This document shows positions 57,301 to 64,000 of a stretch of DNA of 64,000 bases, piece after piece (position 1 is the stretch's first letter; each line of letters starts with the position of its first letter). This DNA comes from Trogon surrucura (Eukaryota > Chordata > Aves > Trogoniformes > Trogonidae): assembly GCA_020746105.1 (NCBI GenBank), contig CM036619.1:52932635-52996634 (forward strand), given 5' to 3'. The notes beneath the pieces are model-generated. The model worked only from the letters and a program-made list of their open reading frames with translations. It had not been told where the DNA came from and did not search any database. A program made the translations under genes and the position numbers.

Positions 57301-60300
57301 AGTTGCACTTTACTCAGCCTTATTTTACCAATAATAGTTGTTTTCATGTAAATGTGGCCACAAGCAGAAGGAAAATGCCACTCAATGTGAGTGAGCTTCA
57401 TCACAATCTGACCCTGTTTTATTAAAGATGACTTCTTCAGCATGTGCAGTCTTTTCATATTCCAGATCAGTGGTTCCTCAAGGTTGGGATTCAGAGTGAG
57501 AAAATCACAATACTTCCTCGTAACTTCACAGTGAGCAACTGCCACTCTAAGATAAATGCCAGTTTTTATAAACTGCAGTTACTGTTCACTTTTCTCTACT
57601 CTCCTTACATCTTTGCTTTGACCTGGTCTGAGTCATTCCCTGTAAGGGAAACGCTTCTTCCTGTGGGCATACATTATGACTGGGGTTGTGTGCTGATAAA
57701 AGGGGTATAATGTGTCCTCTGACTCCGCAGAAAAATGCTTCTGCCTGAAATTAAAATGCTTGTTAACACAGTGAAGACAAAAAACAGTTGGAGTTTGTTA
57801 GATTCCCTTGCTATGGGTAGATGCCAGGTGAAAAAATAGCCTTTAAATGGCAATGAATGCCTTGTCCATGCACCTGTGTGGACACCAGGTGGACACAACC
57901 TCAGGGTGCAAGGCAGGAGCAGAGCATTTCTGAAGGCTCTGCTGTACCCACCATGCAGAGACCTTGGGAAGTCACCAAAGGGGAAGAACTTGGTTCCTCC
58001 ACATTTGAGTTGTGACAAATAGCAACTAATTACTTTCCTGCTCAGCTTTAATGGCAGAATCTAAAGAGCGTCCATACAAACCAGGCCAAAGTCTAACCCA
58101 GCAGCCTATTTCTGATCATCACAAACAGTTTAAGAAAAGTCTACAAATTAAGGTATGTGGAAAGACCACCTTTGCTGAAATGAGCATTTGGCCATAAGTA
58201 AGTTATAGACTTGTTACTCTGTAAGCTGCCTTTAAATGACTCTAATAGACCGGGTGGACCTCCATTGATTTGGTGGCTCCCTTTTTTAGTCCACTTTAAT
58301 TTTTCATTTTATTTTAGCCAGGAATTCCACATTTTAATCATGTACTATATGCTCTTGCCATTTGGTAAATTACAGTTACATGCCTAACTGCCCATGAAGA
58401 CTCTGAATATCAAAGTATCATTTCTTGTATATTCCCAGGCAGGATACGTGCTGGCTGTTGTTGGAGATTACAGAAGAGTTACAGCTCATTAAACCCCTCA
58501 AATCTTACCTGAGCTGTTCTTTCCTGTTTATTTTTTCTGTCTTGTTTACAATGTAGAGCTTTTTAAAATTCCTTGTTACTAATTGCAAGTTATTTCACTT
58601 TGTGTTTATACCCAGTGAGCTACTTTTTATATATTGGGAGCATTCTGACCTCTGTTTCTATAACAATGCCTCTAAAACAATCACCATGAGAAAGCATTGT
58701 ATAATAACTTGGCTGTGCTTTCCATACTTCTCCAAAGCCTGAGTTTGGAGTTTGAGTGAACTTTTGAACTAAACCACAAGCAAATTCAGAAGTGCTTCAG
58801 TATACTTTTGCATGTGTATACATACCCAATTGCACAGGAACTATAGCATAACCATCTAGGCAAAAAGAGGTACTACTAAAATATCTGCCAAGATTCATAA
58901 TACACAAAGAATATAATATGTACCACATCATTTGGTCATCAGATATTCTATGTGACTGTTATTCCTTTGAAGCTCACTGAGAGCTGCTGCTGGTGCTTGC
59001 TGCATTTCATGGCTGAAACCCTTTCAAGTACAGGATTCCCACAGGCTTTCAATGACTTTCTGTATGTGGAGCAATCAGTCCAGGCTCACTGCTGTAGGAA
59101 TAGGAAAGGGGCAGGAAAACGCTGCTGCCTTTCTCTGACCGCTTGGAATTCAGATGCTCTGCATTGCAGTGAAAGACATAAGCCAGCAGGAGTTTGTTAG
59201 AGTCTGGCTGCCTTAATCAGAAAAAAAATTCAAAATCTGGTGAGCTGAAGATGTCCAGATGGGTCTATAAAGATAAAAATAACAGGCTGTGTCCTTCCCT
59301 CCATGATGAGAAATAATTCCATGTCGGTGATGCTTCCACAACATACCACTTGGGCTGTCACCAGGGCGTGTTCATGGCAAAAAGTCTCTAACGATCACGA
59401 GCAAAGGCAAACAGGGCTCCATGAATTCAGCAGAAGCTCTGTGCTGTAGCTCGAAGTGGGAAATAGTGCTGCACAATAAGAAGATACCTTCAGGAAAGAG
59501 GACTCAATCTAATCAGCAAAATCTGTCAGTGCCAGCACACAGGCAACACAGCCAGGGAAAACTTCGGCTAATGGTTTGGACTGGCAAGGAGCTGTGCTTC
59601 AGCACTGAGGTTCATTCCGATAGGGATGCAGAAAAATTAAATTGTGTTGACACATCCATCACTTTGTTGAGTACCTTGTATCAGCCATCATGGGAAAAGC
59701 TAAGCTGGCCACAGAGTGGACTTCTGTAACGAGTATATAATCCTGAATGGAAAAGAGGGTTGAATTAATATCAGGTGAATCAAAAGTGACATATTCACCA
59801 AGGTTAGACTGGGTGCTGGGGTTTTGCTATGCTTCCAAGCCAGCAGAAAGTCAGCAGATTTGTTTTTTTTTAAGGAGCTGGTGAGCATTTTCTCAAACAT
59901 TTTAGCAGAGAAAGGAGGTAATAATGAGTTTCAGTTCTGTGGGAAGTAACTGTAGTAATGACTGTGATCTCCAAACCAAGTGCCTTCCCCCAGTGCCCAC
60001 AGTTTTAGGCTTAATAAGTATAAAAGACACAGGTTTGCTCTTGCACATTAAACTTGCCACTACTTAAAATTTCAAAATTTGGCTCCCTAACCATCAGCAC
60101 TGAAAATCTTTCCACTTTTGGAGGATAAAGCTGTGGAGAAGAGGCTTCTCTTTTACCAGACCCTATTCCTTCTTTTCTCCCCCTGGATTCTGCATTTGGA
60201 ATACACTAGAACATTTTCAGTTTGAGGTAAAAATTGGTATTAAAATTATGCATCATGTTACTGCTGTTAACAAGCAGCTTGTCTCTCCGGTCAGAGTGAA

Positions 60301-63300
60301 AGCAGGGAGAAGTTGCTGGGCAGCTGTTACTCCTGGATCATTGTGCTTTGTAGGCTGGTGGTAGGTGTATCTTAGAGTTTGACATTGAGGGCTGGAGCCA
60401 CCAGGAGAAAGAGATGGCTTGGTGCCTGAGGCAGCATTGTGTTCATGTACGTCCCAGCCAGCAGTACCGATGTTTGAAGCTCACTGATGTCTCTCTCTGT
60501 CCTGGTACTCTACCTCAGTTTTCTGTTGGCAGGCACACACCTGATTGCCCAAAGTCCTGACATTACCAAACGTTTGGCTGTTTGGCAGGATCCATAAAGC
60601 AGATGTTACCTCACCTACTTACTGTTCAGAGTGTCATCTGCTAGGCATGGTTAGGAGAGATGTTACCCCTGCAGGACACAGCATCAGGCAGAAGCCAGTG
60701 ATTAAGCTACGAGCTGGAGAACCCCATTGCTTGTTTGGCCTCTTGGTGTTCCCTTGAGAAAGTCAGAGTGATCTTTAATAACCTGCTGCCCTTGAAGGAG
60801 CAGAAAAGCAGAGTGTTGCTTTAGCTGTGGTTGAACTGCAAGTTAAATTTTCTCCCATGTAATGTCTTCTTTCAAAGGATGTTTTTTATGTTGTAAGGTC
60901 AGATTACACTCGTGTGAAGAAGTGAGCTGGAGGAAAGAGTCTTCTGTAACCAGAGAATCTGGAAAAAAGTAGGAAAAATATATGTTGGTTGTGGTTTGGT
61001 TTTCTTTTAATTTCTCATTTTTCCCTGCTGAGGCCTGCTATGAAAAACAACAGAAATTTGTGAGAAAGTTGAAAAAATTGTTTCTTATGATATTGTTACT
61101 GCTGTACTTTAATTCTCCAGAAGTGCTTTCTGCAACTAATAACTGTTTCAGAAGAAGTCACTTTGAAACTTGCAATAGTAAGAAACTGCAATTCTCATAT
61201 GCTATTGGCTGTGTTATTGCCTTAGTTCTATGTAGTTTAACTTATTATAATGAAGATGCATGGAGTTATTGACTTAGATTCTCAAAGTTTGTCTTTAGAA
61301 ATATGAGCTTTTTTATATCTACACAATATCATCAGGTCTTTATACTATCTCTAAGCCCCATAAATTTAATGTTTCTTTTTGTTTGCAAGCCAATACTGTT
61401 TATAGTTTCTATTTGTGACATTTAATTTTTCATCTATTTTAGAAATGTGTCAACAGAAAAATATGTACTTAAGTAGACCAGCAGAGCTGCTGGATATTAT
61501 CAGGTATATCTGTCACTGTTCAGGAATGAAGGCTTATACTTCCTTATTTCATAAATATACCTAGCAGCAGTTTCTGTGTGGTCAATACACATACATGTGA
61601 CTGTATCTATTTATTTCTGTATGAATTTACATATCATTCTTACAGGAGTGAATATAATTTTGTTTCAATAAAGAAACAAATCTACAGACACTTCAGATTT
61701 CACCAATATTTGATATTTTACCTGCAAAACAGGAAGAAATCCACCTATATTTCTGCATGGTTTCAATTTCTAGAACTCATGTCCCTCTATGATGGAAATG
61801 CATATTAGTACACATTCAGAAAAAGGACAAAAATCTCATAGTTTTGAGATTGTTGAGGAAGCAACAATTCTTTAGTTTGTTCAAATATGACTCTTGATCT
61901 AGAACTTTATGCCGCAAAATTTTATCTTGGCTAGATGGGCTTAAGTCTTCTTCAAATGATAAATAATAATGTTTTTTTAAAATGAGTATATATGTATAAA
62001 TTAGAGCTATTTTGTGGCTTTCTTGCACAGCTGGAGAAGTGTGATCAGGTTTTCATCTGAATGAGAGCAGGCACATTATGCTATTGCTGGGGGAGACAAG
62101 CCCATGAAGTTACTGCTTGTCCTCCATATGTGCAAACTCCCCAGCTTGGGCATGCCTGGCTCTGGGATGTGCACGCACGTGTCCCTCCTCATTCCCCAAA
62201 CACAGGTCTTCCCCCAGACACACCTCTGATGACAGAGTAGAAGCCAATACTGCCCAAAAGCTGCAGCAATATGTACTAGAGATGCATTAGCATTTTATAG
62301 TGTATGTAACATCGTTAACAAGCATTTTGGGGCACGCCAGTAGGGAAATACTGCTCAGAAACATTGAACTGTAGGAAGTGAAGTTATAAGTATTATAGAG
62401 AACATGCTTACAAAATCAGAATATTTTATTCCAATGTATTAGTTTTACTGTTTATTTATTACTTGTATTGCCATAGCAACTAGGAGCTCAGTTACAGACA
62501 AAACCCCCACTCTGCTAGGAACTGCACAAGCAAGAAAAACAGATGAGGAGCTCATATTCTCTTTTATAAAGTGTTCTTAATTTTGAGAGGTCTCTGTGGT
62601 CATGTGTGCAACTGCAGACAATAAATGTAAAGCAAGTTCCAGTACAAATAGATAAATAAAACCACAGTCAGGTCCTCAGCGATAACTTGGCTGTCCGCTG
62701 AAGCTCCTTGGTGAAATGCTGGCATTATCAGCAAACCTTTAACCATGCCCTTAAGGAAATAAATTCAGGCTCTACCAAATCAAGCAGGAAGGGCCAGCCA
62801 CGGACTTCACACCACAGCACCTCTGTTTTTACCAGGTGGATGATCAGTGGGAACACTTCTGGCTGAGCATGACCTCCTCGCGTGGGGAAAGTTCTGCATG
62901 TTCTTTGGTACAGATTTCAGGCTTTGGTGAACCTGGGATCTGGAAATATTCCTTTCCCCATTATCTTGCCATTGACCTGAGAGAACCTTCATATTTGTTA
63001 CTAAGAAAAGTTGTCAAGCCTCCGTAAAAAACTATCAGCCTGAGAATCCCATGGGGAGGCACTACTAGAAAGGGCCATGATTACACAAAGCAACAGCCTT
63101 CTTAAATTCTCCTGCATTTCAGAGAATATTGATTCCTGGCATGGTATTGAGCTGTATAATATGAATGCTATTTTACATTCCAGAAATGCTAGCTCTGTTA
63201 ATGCCTTGAAATCTTTCTTCAATTTTTAGTGCCCTAAGAAGCCAATTAACTCCTTCTCCTCCTTCAGTATTTCTTTAGTTCCACATTTATTTTAGCTTCC

Positions 63301-64000
63301 CATTTATTTTTCTCTCTGTCTCTCTTGCCTTCAGCCTTTTTTTTCTACATCATGTTACTGTCACAACTGGCTGTCTAACTGAAGACAGTTTATTTTGCAG
63401 AGAGTTTGCATGATGTGTGTAGTTTTATATGATTTCCAAACAAATACAGCACAACATGTATGTGCTAACTGAACACACCATACTAATAATGTGGCACTGT
63501 GTGGCCCTCATAACTCTGGCAGCTGTAAGCAGAGTCCTGAGGGAGGCATATTTCTTAAGACTCAATTGCTGTTAAGGATCTTTGCAGGCACGCCATCCTT
63601 TTTTTTTTTTTTTCCCAAAGGCACTAGGCTTGTGGGGGATGTTCTTGTCTAATAGTCTAACATTGACAGCCCACTGTCCCTGCCCCCCTTCTCTCCACAC
63701 TAAATTGCTGATAAATCTTCCTGGTCACTCTGTAAAGTAGAAGAGAGAACTAAACCCATGGTGTTTCAAACCAGAAAGATCTTAGAAAAAGGACCGTCTG
63801 CAATATTGCTGCAGAAGAAGGATTCAGCTCATGTGAAGTCCTGCTGCTGTTTGTAAGCAGTTTCACTTGTCACCCGAGAGAAAAACGAGAAGACGGGGGC
63901 TTGTCTCATCCATCCCCTGTGAGCTGCAGTGTCTGGAGCCTAGCTTTGTCCACTGGCACAGCTGGCCACAGCTGCAGCTTGCACCTGATTTTCTAGGAGC
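54331..64000. other. Intergenic, no gene seen
   Basis: Nearly 10 kb of AT-rich noncoding DNA. It includes T-rich tracts at 55931-55976, a perfect hairpin at 55991-56013 and a T run at 63599-63613. Open frames are all under about 115 codons, without domain motifs or splice context. The next gene expected by synteny (METTL4) is not reached. Confidence 0.5.
55991..56013. repeat. Perfect 9-bp inverted repeat
   Basis: CTCTCTGGT and ACCAGAGAG separated by five bases, directly after a long T tract. It is followed at about 56043-56057 by a second small dyad, ATCAGG-TTA-CCTGAT. No function can be assigned. Confidence 0.8.

Noticed and set aside
1..64000. CRISPR arrays, prokaryotic operons, integrated viruses, tRNA or rRNA genes
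   Set aside because: None visible by eye: no regularly spaced repeats, no viral gene order, no tRNA A/B boxes recognised. A covariance-model scan would be needed to exclude small RNA genes.

Overview
The window is genomic DNA from a bird. Two things show this. It carries several CR1 retrotransposon copies, three of which end in the bird-type 8-bp satellite (catagaat on the + strand). It also holds a complete ADCYAP1 gene whose PACAP precursor has the avian pattern: [10 protein letters not shown] signal peptide, HADGIF PRP and HIDGIF PACAP. I cannot name the species. Most of the 64 kb is AT-rich vertebrate noncoding DNA, and no prokaryotic or viral genes are visible.

Layout. Positions 1-3120 are probably the first intron of a gene transcribed leftwards. 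A CpG island at about 2590-4060 holds a good minus-strand splice donor at 3121/3120. From conserved synteny (YES1 and ADCYAP1 lie head to head in other amniotes) this is most likely the YES1 promoter and noncoding exon 1; no YES1 coding sequence is in the window. From 4.1 to 42 kb there is intergenic DNA. It holds four recognisable CR1 copies (11.84-12.31, 13.41-15.28, 18.45-18.56 and 21.73-22.28 kb), a strongly decayed amniote CR1 (37.3-37.65 kb), a probable MIR-like SINE (30.59-30.81 kb), simple repeats, and a second, unassigned CpG island (33.34-34.11 kb).

ADCYAP1 is on the + strand. It has a CpG-rich promoter region (about 41.97-43.7 kb), a noncoding exon 1 ending at 44330, and four coding exons: 44661-44761, 46722-46856, 47353-47448 and 48302-48488. 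Together they encode a 172-residue prepropeptide. Exon 4 encodes the PRP/GHRH-like peptide and exon 5 encodes PACAP-38. The 3' untranslated region begins with a (GA)n microsatellite and has polyadenylation signals at 48875 and 51112. From 51.15 kb to the end I see only noncoding DNA with one more ancient CR1 (53.27-53.53 kb) and another old dispersed repeat (about 54.06-54.33 kb).

The observations most worth following up are the ADCYAP1 3'UTR microsatellite, two very short upstream reading frames (one spans the exon 1/2 junction and overlaps the PACAP start codon), an in-frame skippable exon 4, the orphan CpG island with a splice donor, and a recursive-splice-like motif at 24.89 kb. I found no convincing new biological system.
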